Shown here: piece after piece, positions 42,765 to 54,045 of the stretch | How positions within the stretch are numbered: the first letter of the stretch is position 1 | Layout: the number at the start of each line of letters is the position of its first letter | From: Syngnathus acus | Lineage: Eukaryota > Chordata > Actinopteri > Syngnathiformes > Syngnathidae | DNA: 64,000 bases | Assembly (NCBI RefSeq): GCF_901709675.1 | Contig: NC_051088.1 | Span: 1,180,001 to 1,244,000 of the forward strand | Reading direction: 5' to 3' | Program-made: the position numbers and the translations under genes | The notes under the pieces: generated by a model | Database searches by the model: none | What the model saw: the letters and a program-made list of their open reading frames with translations, nothing else | What the model was told of the DNA's origin: nothing

Positions 42765-44111
42765 CAGGGCTGTGGACTCGGACTCGGGGACTCGGTCGGA
42801 CTCGGTCATTTTTGCCGGACTCGGACTCGGTGCTGATTTTGACCGAGTCCACCGAGTCCGACAATAAAAAAAATACGTTCATATCAACATTTGTGTTTAT
42901 TTTTCGTGCGTATTTGCTTCGCTTGAGTTCAATATGGTTTTTGGTCAAACGCGCATGCGCGTGAGGGGAAATCCCGCAAAGGAGGAGGGACAAACAGAGC
43001 GATTGGTTTTGCTGGCTTTTTAATGAATGGCGACTGTGACTACGGGGGCCCATTAGGTCCAGAAAAGCTGACAAGACGCTTGCCAAAATGGCAAGGAAAA
43101 AATGCACAGCTAAACGAATATATGACGATGAACACAGGACGTTTTTAACAGAGTTAAAGTTGTTTTTTGTTGAACGCTATGGCAAGCCATTCTGCCTGAT
43201 ATGTCGGACGTCATTGGCGCATTTAAAAGCTTCAAATGGTCAGCGCCACTTCAGCTCACTTCATGCCAATATCGATAAGGACTTTGCAAAAGGGACTGAA
43301 TTTCGCAAGCACAAGTTTGGAGACTTTGAAAAGTCAGGCAGAAAAATAGGTACAGTTTTTCAAAAAAATTACGAAGCACTCAGAGACTGTCACACTTGCA
43401 TTGTTTCAACTGGCTTGGAACATTGCACGGGCTAAAAAGCCATACAATGAAGTGGAGTTCGTTAAAATATGCCTCAGTGACGTTATCGAATTTTATTTTC
43501 ATCATGCTGCTGAGAATGCGCGTAGGAATACTGTCCACAGCCCGGCTTGCTTGTTATGAAGACAAATTTAGTTGTTGCGTGCGCGCCCGCGCCTGCCTCC
43601 CTGCGTGCGTGCACGTACAAGACCCACAATGCGCAGCCAAGATGGAAGAACCCGGGAGTAGTGAGAGAACAATGTTTTGCCTCTAGATTTGGGGGGGAAA
43701 CGGAGCGTAAGTTACGATCAATGCGGCCACGTTGAGTTGCACTTAGGCTAATGTTTACATGATGTACCAATGTCAAGGACGATTATGTCACCCAGCTTAT
43801 ATCATTGATGTGTTTCGATAGTTGTGGGGTCGTCACTAATTATTTGTGTTTAGATAAATGTCTGAGCTATAATGGTGTAATTAATGATTAAAACTTGAAA
43901 GTATCTGTTTATTGTATTCGTTTATATGTTTAATAAAGACAAAGCCATCACAAAACTGTTGTAATTATTTAGATTTTGATCTAAATTAGCCTTGAATAAA
44001 GACTAAGCAGTCACATGAATTAACAGAAAAAATGGACAGCCGGACTCTGACTCGGGGTCAAGAGGCCGGACTCGGACTCGGTGCAAAAATCCGACCGAGT
44101 CCACAGCCCTG
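42765..44111 (+). mobile_element. hAT element with CAGGGCTGTGGACTCGG ends, internally deleted
   Basis: The left end CAGGGCTGTGGACTCGGACT (42765) pairs with the right end CCGAGTCCACAGCCCTG (ending 44111). Both subterminal regions are packed with GGACTCGG/CCGAGTCC repeats, candidate transposase-binding sites. Flanking 8-mers (AGAAGTCC, CTTGGTAC) do not match. The interior carries only the N-terminus of a transposase. Confidence 0.75.
43088..43500 (+). pseudogene. hAT transposase N-terminus (BED-like finger)
   Basis: From ATG 43088: MARKKCTAKRIYDDEHRTFL, then FVERYGKPFCLICRTSLAHL with C-x2-C, and QRHFSSLHAN. It closely parallels the reversed fragment at 17204-17959 (MAGKKSTAKRKYEEEHRTFL). A frame change lies near 43370-43400; catalytic domain deleted. 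Confidence 0.75.
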
Positions 44112-44322
44112 CTTGGTACTGTACAAATTAGGTTTGACGCAAAATGTCAGGAAATCTTTGCCTCGGTTCTCAGACAATTCAAATGATCAGGATTGTTATC
44201 CAGCTTCTGCAGACCTTGCTAATAATCTGACCATTTGAATCAGGTGTGTTGCAACAGGGTGACATAGAAAACACGCAGGACACCGGCCCTCGAGGACCGG
44301 AATTCCCCACCCCTGATATATA
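44112..44322. repeat. hAT MITE right end
   Basis: TTTGAATCAGGTGTGTTGCA ... GGCCCTCGAGGACCGGAATT, ending CCCCACCCCTG (44315). Its reverse complement starts CAGGGGTGGGGAATTCCGG, a familiar hAT MITE end in fish; a relative ends at 40858. Confidence 0.6.
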
Positions 44323-44921
44323 CCGTATTTATTCAAATTATCGCCCATATTCTAATTATCGCCCATATTCTAATAATCGCCCAGTGTGTTAGCGATGACA
44401 TAAATAAAAAAACATTGATACCTCTAATTATCGCCCATGCTGCTAAAAATTCACCCCAAAACGTTTTCCTCCGCGACCGCATACCGACGTCATTGCACAA
44501 GTTTAAATATGACTGATTTGACAGCACGTCGAATGTCCCTTTTAAATTGTTTTTATCTATAAACTATGATACAATTACACCCGTCACTCCGCTACAATAT
44601 CCTCACACAATTACGTTATAAGGGCGTGCACTCGAACAAGACGATCGCGATAACATGAGATGTGCGACGGTAGCGTGTCGCATCGATGGAGCGTCAATTG
44701 ACGCACCCCGCTGTTAGAGGTAGATCAAAACAGCCGCTGTTCTAGTGTTAAAAACACCAGTGAGATGCAGGTATTCCATACTACATAAGGAAAATATACA
44801 TTTCGCCCATTTCAGTGCCCCTTGGCGATCGGACAAAAAGTGTTCTCTATTAATCGCCCACCACCCCTGTTGGACATAAACCTCTAATTATCGCCCCGGG
44901 CGATAATTAGAATAAATACGG
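44323..44921. mobile_element. TIR element with ATTATCGCCC ends
   Basis: CCGTATTTATTCAAATTATCGCCC-type left end (44323, TA before it) and right end GGGCGATAATTAGAATAAATACGG (ending about 44921). TCTAATTATCGCCC is repeated several times inside both ends. TA is not preserved on the right, where a GT/TA microsatellite begins. About 600 bp, non-coding. Confidence 0.72.
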
Positions 44922-44948
44922 TGTGTGTGTGTGTTTGTGTGTGTGTGT

Positions 44949-44987
<39 letters not shown>

Positions 44988-45036
44988 GTGTGTGTATACT
45001 ATGAAGAAAAATGCGACTTATAGTCCGAAAAATACG
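44922..45036. repeat. GT and TA microsatellites, then a solo element-A-type end
   Basis: (GT)n at 44921-44948 and (TA)n at 44950-44985. Then GCGACTTATAGTCCGAAAAA and TACGG, the right end of the TA-flanked family seen at 26034, 28537 and 52541. Confidence 0.75.
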
Positions 45037-46056
45037 GTATTCTTGGACAGACCCTAACTGCTTTTGTTTTCATGTTTTCATCAAGAGGGGATTCATTTAA
45101 TTCCACATCCTAGAGAGATATTGTAAAGGCTTGCATTTAGAAGGTAATGACAAGGTCTGTGTTTCCAAAGTGTGAAAGTTTTCTTTTTCTTAATTTTTCC
45201 CTTTTTTCTAAATTATTTTATCAATATCGCCATTAAAAGGGAAGATTGGAATCATCTGGTATGGAGTTAACAGACTTATAAAGGCCCTACACAATCAGTA
45301 GAGGGGGGAGGACACACCTTTATGTCCGATAATTACCAGGGCTATGTTACCAGACTTTTGTGATTTTTATTTTTTAGTTGCTCATTTAAGAGCAATGGTT
45401 GCTGTGTTCTTGCGCAGAGGTTGGGGTGTTACCAATGGTTCATTTTATTGTTATCATTTTGGAAAAAGGTATGTAGATGAGTAATCTAGCAAGTTACAAT
45501 GTGAACGGTTTTATCAATCGGGTAAAGAACCAAGATTCTGACAAAATTGAAGCGAGACACAATTGAAATAACGTTTTTGCAAGAAACCCACAACCCACAC
45601 CAGTTCTCATCATCATACAAAGCAGGCCATAGACGGGGGGATTCTCGGCATTAATATCGGGGAAACAAAGTTTTATGCCGCTGTTTGTAAAGAAAGACAT
45701 GGAGGGAAGGTACATTCTTGAAGGGGAAAATTAGTAGACTCATTGATTACGTTTGTGAATGTTTATGATTATGCTCCAAAATTCGAATCAAATTCGAATT
45801 CTCCATTTTATGAACAGGTGGCTAATTTGATTATATCTGTCACAGGGGAGTCTTATATGCAGAGGGGACCTAAACTTGAAATTGATCCCAAAAAGTGTGT
45901 ATATCCCAGGAGGGGTGCGCAAACAAAAGAATTCATTGTATAATGAAAGTTATTGGATTAATAGATGTTAGGAGGGAACTGAATCCTTCAACCAACGACT
46001 AAACCTATTATTCCAATGCACACGGGGGCTCTTCGAGGATTGACTACCTATCTATT
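45037..46056 (+). mobile_element. L1-type LINE, endonuclease side of a split copy
   Basis: Broken frames near 45480-45960 read SNLASYNVNGF, TKLKRDTIEITFLQETHN and MEGRYI, typical of the L1 ORF2 AP-endonuclease start, then ITFVNVYDYAPKFESNSNSP and FYEQV. The region 45037-45480 before it shows no recognisable block. The same LINE resumes at 61006 (RT domain) after a 15-kb insertion. Confidence 0.65.
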
Positions 46057-46659
46057 TAGGGATGAGAACGGCAAATACTGTAAATGAGAAAGTTTTCTCA
46101 ATTGGCTTACCTGGTAAAACATTGAACAAAAAAAAAAAAGTGAAAAACCACTGAAAAGGGGCCAGGCAACGCTTTGCCCCCTGGAAACACCTGGATTTTG
46201 GCAGTATAGCAACCCCAAAACCATTAATTTCATCACTCAATTTCAACAATTTTGTTAAAAAAATATTCCTGCTTGGTGGGCTACCAAGGTGAATATAATA
46301 CATCAAAATGGCACAATCAATTCTGGAGTTTTTCCTTTTAATGGAAACCATTAATTATTTGCAACATATATCTACAACCACATATCTTGTTATCAAAGAA
46401 CACTCATAATACCTATCTTTTGGAAATGAATTGTGAAAGATAAATTATAAAGATATTAATATATATATTTATAGTTAGCATATAAATCAAAACATATGAC
46501 AAATATATAAAAACTGAAGTACCTTACCACATATTGTGAGCGGCTTTATCCAGTCTTTCTCAAAAATATAATAAAATGAGGGTTAATCTGTGTTTAATTC
46601 AAAAGTTTATGTACAAATATTTACGTCAATATGTACATGCTGCTGTGCAGTCATAATGT

Positions 46660-46976
46660 TTAGTTATTTTTCTTTCTTTTCTTCACCAACATTTCCAGCA
46701 CATTCAGTCTGGCTTTACGATTACGCTGTGAAATGGGAACATTAGTGTCTTCTTGTGGAGTTGAAGTGCTGGGTTGTGGCGCTCTAGTAGTGGAGGACTG
46801 GGTGTCACATGGCCTGGAGACAGTTAGTGGTGGTTGATGCACTGGGCCTTATGTATTTGCTGCTTCAGAGATGGACTGGGATGTTCCTGCATGAGGATTT
46901 GCAGTTTTGAGATCGAGGGCGCTGATGTAGATTGCACCAATGTGTGTCCTTTGATGGATTTGTGCTGCGTGGTAGT
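46660..46976 (-). pseudogene. hAT-like transposase, C-terminal segment
   Basis: From the TA-element boundary the frame reads TTQHKSIKGHTLVQSTSAPS, ISKLQILMQEHPSPSLKQQI and HKAQ, to a stop after NHH. In the next frame it runs on as HQPPLTVSRPCDTQSS to a basic tail RKARLNVLEMLVKKRKKNN with TAA near 46660. One frameshift is needed. The tail looks like a nuclear localisation signal. Confidence 0.6.
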
Positions 46977-47795
46977 ACCGTGTTTTTCCATGCATAATGC
47001 GCCCCCGTGCATAATACGCACCCTAAAAATGGCATGTCGATGCTGGAAAAAAGCCCGTACCCATGTATAATACGCACCCAAATTTTGACTCTTACTTAAG
47101 TCCGTAAACGTAAAATTATTTCAGAAAAAAGATCATCTTTGGGAACAACCGGATGTTATTCTGCCGGTCAGTATCACTGCGCATGCGGTAGCAAACTCGA
47201 TAGCGAAGAAATGTTTCGGATTTGTGTAGGGTACATTGTGACAGCAAACGAGCAGGTGATCGAGCAAGCGTCTGATACGAGAGCATTGTGTTCGTATGGA
47301 GCGTGTTTGAAGTGAACAGCAGAGAAGAAAGGAACAAGGCAAAGTGTTGTGAAATAAAATATTACCTGTAATACGCATTTTGTTATTTGCTGATTGAAAC
47401 TGCTAATTAAACTGTGAATTGAAACTAATAGGTAGAGAACTGAACTCTCGCTCTTTATATAGCTGACGTGTCTTGCGCATCCGTTCTGCGCATCTGTAAT
47501 GGCGGCCTCCGTATGATGTCCGGTTTGCGATGGAGATTAAAAAACAAACAATATTTGACAATAACACACCATCAAGGATTGCACCATCGCATCAAACGAT
47601 GTGTCGTCAATTATGAATTTTACTGACTAAGTGTGTTGGGCAGGATGGCTGAATGCGATGCGCGATTGACAAACAAGAAGAAAGGTGTGATTTCAAGTTT
47701 TATTTCGAGGGAGATTTTCTTCAAAAATTGTCGTACCCATGCATAATGCGCACCCCAGATTTTAGGACAATAAATTAGTTAAATTTTGCGCATTA

Positions 47796-50700
47796 AGATA
47801 AGATAAGATAGTCCTTTATTATTCCCTCAATGGGGAAACTCCTGTGTAAGCAGCAGTACACTTAACATACATATGGACAGTATGTACACAATACACTTTT
47901 ACACAGTATACACAATATACAGTGGAGATAAGAAATTATTAGATAAAAAAATAGTGCAAGGGAAGGAAAAAAACTGTGCAAAAGCAGGTAGAAAGAGTAT
48001 GAGGTAGACAGATATTGCACATATGACTTTACACACGGTTATTGCACGTTATTATTGCACGTAATTTATTGTCCGTTAGCTACAGTGATTTAGCCTGGTT
48101 GTATAGTCTGATGGCAGCAGGGAGGAAGGACCTGCGATGCCTCTCGGTGGTGCATCGTGGGTGACGAAGCCGGTCACTGATGGAGCTCTCCAGGGCTCTG
48201 ACAGTCTCATGAAGGGGGTGGGAGACGTTGTCCATGATGGAGGACAGCTTAGCCACCATCCTCCTCTCCCCCACCACCTCCACCTGGTCCAGACTGCAGC
48301 CGAGGACAGAGCCGGCTTTCTTCACCACCTTGTCCAGCCTCTTCCTCTCCGCTGCAGTGATGCCGCTGCTCCAGCAGACCACCCCATTAAAAATGGCGGA
48401 CGCACCACAGAGTCGTAGAAGGTCCTCAGGAGGCCGTCCCTCACTCCGAAGGACCTCAGTCTGCACAGCAGGTGGAGTCTGCTCTGGCCCTTCTTGTATA
48501 GGGCCTGAGTGTTACCAGTCCAGTCCAGTTTATTGTTCAGGTGAACACCCAGATACTTGTAAGAGTCCACAATCTCTACGTCCGTTCCCTGGATGTTCAC
48601 CGGCGAGGGGGGGTCTTTGCGCCGGCGGAAGTCCACCACCAGCTCCTTTGTTTTTCCAGAGTTAATCTGGAGGCGGTTCCGCTGGCACCAGTCCACGAAT
48701 CTGTGATTCAGTCCTCGGTACTCCGTCTCGTCTCCGTCGTTAATGAGACCGACGATGGCGGAGTCGTCCGAGAACCTCTGGAGGTGGCAGGTCGATGTGT
48801 GGTGGGTGAAGTCAGCTGTGTAGATGGTGAAGAGGAGGGGGGCCAGGACGGTCCCCTGTGGAGCTCCTGTGCTGCAGACCACCGTGTCAGACACACGGCC
48901 TCCTGTCCTCACAAACTGTGGTCTGTTTGTGAGGAAGTCCAGGACCCATGATGTCAGCTGCTGGCAGGCTCCAGCATGATGCAGTTTGTTCCCCAGCAGT
49001 TCTGGCTGGATGGTGTTGAAGGCACTGGAGAAATCATAAAACATGATCTTCACAGTGCTTCCAGCCCGCTCCAGGTGAGCCAGGGACCTCTGCATGAGGA
49101 AGATGACGGCGTCCTCAACCCCGATGCTCGGCCGGTAGGCGAACTGCAGGGGGTCGGCGGAGGAGCTCACCAGGGGGCGCAGGTGGTGGAGGACCAGCCT
49201 CTCCAGGGTCTTCGCCAGGTGGGATGTCAGGGCCACCAGCCGGTAGTGGTTGAAGTCACTGGGGCGAGATGACTTGGGCACCGGTACCACGCAGGACGTC
49301 TTCCACAGCTGTGGTACCCTGTGCAGCCTCAGGCTCATGTTGAATATGTGCTCCACGATCCTGCACAGTTGCCCGGAGCAGGATCTGAGCAGCCTGGAGG
49401 TGATGCCATCTGGACCCGTCGCCTTCTTCACCTTGAGCCTGGCCAGTCCTCTCTCCACCTGGGCTGTGGAGAGCACCATGCATGGTGGGGTTAGGGTTGC
49501 AGGGGGGATGGTTGGTGGGTTCGGTGGAGTTGAGAATGGGCTGGGGGGTCTTGGAGGGGGTGTAGCAGGGGGCGGGGTTGAGGTGAGAGTCCTCAGAGCA
49601 GAAGAGGCTCCAGTCGGGGGAAGTTGCAGCAGGGCTGGGTGGGTGGGGGGAGGAGTGGATGGTTGTTCAAACCAGTTGAAGAACCGGTTCAGGTCATTCA
49701 CCCACTCCTGATCCCTGTCCAGCGCAGGTCTGGAGTTGCTACGTCCTGAGATGGTGTTCAGGCTCCTCCAGACCCCGCTGACATCGTCCCGCTGCAGTTG
49801 GTCTTCCATCCTCCTCCTGTAGTTGCTCTTCCCCTCCCTGATCTTCTTCCTCAAGTCCCTCTGCACCGTTTTCAGCAGGTCCCTGTCTCCCGATTTAAAG
49901 ACCCTCCTTTTGTCCCTGAGCAGGTCTTTGATCTCAGGGGTGATCCAAGGTTTGCTGTTTGCAAAAACTCTGACTGTTTTGGTGGGTATGGTGGAGTCTA
50001 CACAAAAGTTAATGTAGTCTGTGACAGCTGGTGAGACCGTCGATGTCGTCCCCGTAGTCCTCACAGAACACGTTCCACACCGTGGTCTCAAAACAGTCCT
50101 GAAGAGTCTCCAGAGATTCTTCCGACCAGATCTGTCTGGTGTGGGTGACTGCTGGTTGCCTGTGCACCAGAGGCTGATACACGGGAAGAAGGTGGATCAG
50201 ATCGTGATCAGATCTTCCAAGGGGGGGGAGGGGGGATGATGTATATGCCTCCTTAAGGTTGGCATAAAAAAGGTCCAGTGTTTTATTTCCTCTGGTACTG
50301 CAGGTGACATATTTGCTGAAAGTTGGAAGTGTGGATGAAGGAGAGGCATGATTGAAGTCCCCGGTAATAAGAAGGAGGGCATGTGGATGCTGTGTTTGCA
50401 GCCTGCTTACACTGCTGTGCAGGACATCGCGGGTTGCGTCGGCATTAGCATTTGGGGGGACATACGCAGTTATCGCGATAACGTGCGAGAGTTCCCGCGG
50501 CAGGTAGTGTGGCCTCAAGCTAACGGCTAGCAGCTCAATGTCCGCGCTGCAGAGTTGCTCTTTGATAGTGATGTGCCCAGGGTTGCACCATCTATCGTTC
50601 ACAAACACAGCAAGCCCCCCTCCTTTCCTCTTACCGCTCTCTCGTGTCCTGTCTGCCCTTATCAGGTTGAATCCGTCCAGAGCGACGGCAGAGTCCGGTG

Positions 50701-51225
50701 TTTGCTCCGTTAGCCAGGTCTCCGTGAAAAGCAGCATGCTACATTCCCTGTATTCCCGTTGGTGCCGTGCTAGCGCCGTTAGCTCATCCATCTTATTGCA
50801 AATGGACCTCACATTCCCGGTGATGATGGTGGGGAGTGTGGGCTTGAAGCGGCGTTTCTTTTTCCGGCACATAACACCCGAGCGTTGTCCTCTTTTCCTC
50901 CTCTTCAGCTCGGGGGAAACATTGGGCTTGTAGCCTGTTAGCTTCCCTTGCCTACAGAGGGCTAACAGCTGACCACGGGTGTAAACAATGGAGCGTTTAC
51001 TGCCTGCTTCGGTGAATGCTGGAGTGATGAACCAGGTGAAAAATGGGAAAAATAAAAGGGCCAGCCTCACTGTTTTTGCAAACATGCTTCTGCCCGGTAA
51101 AAAAAGAAAACACAGTACTGAGAAAAAGAAAAAAAAAAGAGTAAAAAAGAACATAAAACGAGACAATATACAGACGAGTCGACGGAGCTGCTGCAAACGT
51201 GTCGCCACTACCGCGGCGCCAACAT
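47796..51225 (-). mobile_element. Nearly full-length Rex1-clade LINE with (TATCT)n tail
   Basis: The 3' end lies at about 47796-47812 (AGATAAGATAAGATAG on plus); the 5' end is near 51225 (minus-strand GATGTTGGCGCCGCGG). About 3.4 kb. The tail of the same family sits in the Tc1 at 8559. It is inserted in the TA-element 46978-51257. Confidence 0.85.
48080..51208 (-). pseudogene. LINE polyprotein (endonuclease and RT), two frameshifts
   Basis: From ATG 51208: an N-terminal hydrophobic/basic part, TIITGNVRSICNKMDEL, MLLFTETWLTEQTPDSAVAL (catalytic Glu present), GGGLAVFVND, LLLITGDFNHASPSSTLP, GRSDHDLIHLLP. A frame change falls at about 50010-50090. The RT segment follows: KKATGPDGITSRLLRSC, FAYRPSIGVEDAVI, FYDFSSAFNTIQPEL, STGAPQGTVLAPLLFTIYTA, LQRFSDDSAIVGLI, DSYKYLGVHLNNKLDW. 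A second change near 48330-48460 leads to ASAIFNGVVCWSSGITAAER and a stop near 48080. The RT active site (FSDD) is intact. Confidence 0.85.
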
Positions 51226-51259
51226 CAACAAAAAAAAAAAAACATGGAAAAACACGGTA

Positions 51260-51810
51260 TTTGTAGTCAAACCATGCGTTCTCCTTGATGTGATATTCTT
51301 AACTGTGGCAGATTTAGATGCAAGTCTTGAATGGTGTTTTTTGAGTGCTTTCCTTTCTGACCTTGCAACACAGCGCTTTGCCTCTTCTTTGCTTTGTAGT
51401 TGACTCTTGTTCTTGAGCTGTACTCTTTTCATCTTTTCTTTTTTGGCTTCTCTCTTTCTTTTGAGGTCTTTTTTGTACTCACTGGCACATTGTCGCAAAT
51501 TAACACACAGTTTCTTGTCCACAACGTCATACTGGATATCTTTTCTCTTGAAATAAGTGACAGCAGATGAATCCCTAGTTTTCAAATGGTATTTCACTGT
51601 TTGAATGGCACTACAAGTCTCTATATTCATACGACATGATGTAATGTCCATGATGTCATCCGTAGTATTAAAAGATGATTCGACCTGCGGTCCATGAAAG
51701 ATGCTCAAAACGGAGAACACCAATTTGCAGACAGCAGCATACTTGTCAAAAACAGCAACCTTTGCCCACCATTCATCCACCTTCATCTCTTTACTGTTGT
51801 AAAAAAAAAG
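51260..51810 (-). pseudogene. hAT-like transposase, dimerisation-domain segment
   Basis: From 51786 the minus strand reads MKVDEWWAKVAVFDKYAAVC, KLVFSVLSIFHGPQVESSFN, TTDDIMDI, then Lys/Arg-rich ASEYKKDLKRKREAKKEKMK and SRRTHGLTT. The block LSIFHGPQVESSFN matches the hAT C-terminal dimerisation domain with its catalytic Glu (VESSF). A SINE lies 5' at 51812, the TA-element 3'. If the TA-element and one TA are removed, the frame joins 46976 without a shift (GLTTNTTTQHKSIKGH). Confidence 0.68.
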
Positions 51811-51811
51811 T

Positions 51812-52108
51812 TAAAAGTTAATGTCCCAATGATCGTCACACACACATCTGGGTGTGGTGAAATTTGTCTTCGGCATTAACCCATCACCGTGTGATTTTGA
51901 TCCATCCCCTGGGGGAGAGGGGAGCACTGAGCAGCAGCGGTGCCGCGCTCGGGAATCATTTGGTGATCTAACCCCCCAATTCCAACCCTTAATGCTGAGT
52001 GCCAAGCAGGGAGGCAATGGGTCCCATTTTTATAGTCTTTGGTATGACCCGGCCGGGGTTTGAACCCACAACCTTCCAGTCTCAGGGCAGACACTATATC
52101 ACTAGGCC
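51812..52108 (-). repeat. tRNA-derived SINE, copy 3, in hAT-like gene
   Basis: Nearly the same sequence as copy 2 (38268-38580): head with B box GGTTCAAACCC, tail GGGACATTAACTTTTAAC. It separates transposase segments 52178-52392 and 51260-51810. Confidence 0.88.
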
Positions 52109-52177
52109 TTGTACAAAGAAAGGTTGATATCTGACTGCATCTGTTGAACTTGTAAAGAAAACCTCTCGTTTTCTTTC

Positions 52178-52392
52178 TCATTCATCTACATCCAGAAGAT
52201 GTGGTGCTTGATTACTGCGGATCCGGGTCTCCAGCCCACTCTTTGATCCGCGCATGACTGCGCACGAGTCCATCAGAACGGAAACCAGATTAGCCCATGG
52301 TATTTCAAATTTTTCGAAAAGGTTGACAAGTTCCTTATGCAGAGACTCTGCATCAACAGTTATCACCTCCAATGAAGCCAGATGCTCTAGCA
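52178..52392 (-). pseudogene. hAT-like transposase, central segment
   Basis: Reads EHLASLEVITVDAESLHKEL, VNLFEKFEIPWANLVSVLMD and SCAVMRGSKSGLETRIRSNQ, then APHLLDVDE and stop. VSVLMDSCAVMRG holds the second catalytic Asp in a context typical of hAT-like transposases. After the stop another frame reads NERFSLQVQQMQSDINLSLY up to the SINE. The middle part expected between this and 51786 is missing. Confidence 0.68.
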
Positions 52393-52540
52393 CAGGGGTG
52401 TCAAACTTATTTTTGTCGCGGGCCGCATCATAGTCATAGTTTGCTTCAAATGGCCATTAAAATTGTCAACTCAAATAATTGTATGAACGTCTCATATTGT
52501 ATTTATAGTATAGGCTACACAACAAACTGACGAATAACTA

Positions 52541-53829
52541 CTCTAATTTTCGGACTATAAGTCGCGTTTTCTTTCATAGTTTGGGTGGGGGGTGATTTAT
52601 ACTGAGGAGCGACTTATGCGAATTTTTTCAACTATTCAAAAAAAAAAAAAAAAAAAAAGTGAAACCGCGATAAACGAACCGCGATGTAGCAAGGGATTAC
52701 TGTAATTTGAATTTCAAGTGACGTCAGCAGCGCGGCGCGGCGGTTGTTTACAAAAAGGACAAAGATTCGATCACGGGATGACGAAGATGACGAAGGGCCC
52801 GACGTACTACCGGCATCATTAGCGGCTTTGTAAGTGACACGGAGGACGAAGAGTTTGAAGGATTTAATGATTTGGAGTGACACAGAAGGTTTGAAAAACT
52901 ATTATGGCTTTTACGCACGCCCGGTGCTACTCTACGGAGCTCTCTTTCACCTCCGTGGATGGAAGTCTGGGGCCGGCACTCGGCCGGGTGGCTGTCCGGT
53001 GACGGTGGATGGGGCTCGGACATGGCTTTTACGCACGCCCGGTCCTACTCTACGGAGCTCTCTTTCACCTCCGTGGATGGAAGTCGGGGGCCGGCGCTCG
53101 GCCGGGTGGTTGTCCGGGGACGGTGGATGGGGCTCGGACATGGCTTTTACGCACGCCCGGTCCTATTCTATGGAGCTCTCTTCCACCTCCGTGGCTGGAA
53201 GTGCCACCTCCGGGGATGGGAGTCCTCGCCGCCACACGCCTGGAAGTCGACGCCGGTGCTTGGGGCCGTGTGGTGGTGAACTATTTATGTTATAGTTATT
53301 TGATATATTTTATTTCGTGTAGCAACTTGTATATGTTTTTATAGTTACAGTTCAGTAGTTGTTGGCTCGTTGAACTCTTGTTTTGTTAAATAAAGAGCCG
53401 TTTACCAAACCCATGTCTTTCCTTGTACTTTGTTAACGCTGCAATATAGTTATATACTAGATCTGTGGAATAACGACGAGGCTGACGTCAGGGCGCACGC
53501 GCGCACGCACTCTGTCTGGAGTGACAGATGGTTTTATAAACGTGTTATTTATGTAATAGTTATTTGAATAACTCTGAATGTTACGTCAGGCCCGTTCTCA
53601 GCTCTTCGTTTGTGTTTATGTCACGTTGCCATGCCTATCGTTTAGCCTGTTGTTGCTCGTTCATGTCTGTTCTTGGTGTTGGATTTTGTCGAGTAAATTT
53701 CCCCCAAAATGCGATTTATACTCCGGAGCGACTTATATCTCATTTTATATATATTTTTTTCACGTTATTGTGCATTTTATGGCTAATGCGACCTATATTC
53801 CGGAGCGACTTTTAGTCCGAAAAATACGG
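52541..53829. mobile_element. TA-flanked TIR element B
   Basis: Left end CTCTAATTTTCGGACTATAA (52541) after TA; right end GACTTTTAGTCCGAAAAATA then CGG (53829) before TA. The interior is colinear with element A (26034-27506): poly-A, reversed pogo-like end, GACGAAGATGACGAAGGGCC, the 118-bp array, then TTAAATAAAGAGCCGTTTACC. Element A keeps a 162-bp array that is mostly absent here. Confidence 0.8.
52904..53270. repeat. 118-bp minisatellite inside element B
   Basis: Units start at 52904, 53022 and 53140 (ATGGCTTTTACGCACGCCCG). Period 118, the third unit partial and altered. Same array as at 26402-26756. Confidence 0.85.
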
Positions 53830-54045
53830 TAGTTTTCAAAACAGAGACTAATAAAAAACTGTGAAAAAATGATTGGTGATTAAAAAAAATTGCTAACATC
53901 TCTATTTTTTTAAAGTGAAAACAATTTAAAATTTTAGAATTGACATGTGAATTCGATGCACAATTTGTCTTCGCGGGCCACCTAAAATGATGTGGCGGGC
54001 CGTATCAGGCCCCCGGGCTTTGACTTTGACACCTGTGCTCTAGCA

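Larger units (their letters stand above)
46978..51257. mobile_element. TIR element with CCGTGTTTTTCCATGCATAA ends, split by a LINE
   Basis: CCGTGTTTTTCCATGCATAA (46978) and its complement ending CATGGAAAAACACGG (51257); TA on each side (46976-46977, 51258-51259). GCATAATGCGC and ATAATACGCACC repeats lie inside both ends. 46978-47795 plus about 30 bases at the right end are the element; 47796-51225 is an inserted LINE. It interrupts the hAT-like transposase frame. Confidence 0.8.
52393..54035. mobile_element. hAT MITE (CAGGGGTGTCAAACT ends) carrying a second element
   Basis: Left end CAGGGGTGTCAAAC (52393), right end GACTTTGACACCTG (ending 54035). TGCTCTAGCA stands on both sides (52383-52392 and 54036-54045), an 8-bp hAT duplication plus two chance matches. 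CGGGCCGC/GGCGGGCC blocks lie inside the ends. The TA-element B (52541-53829) is nested in it. Confidence 0.82.

Noticed and set aside
42393-42964. Plus-strand ORFs of 103 and 116 codons
   Set aside because: No recognisable protein blocks; they cover a pogo-like end and the hAT GGACTCGG subterminal repeats.
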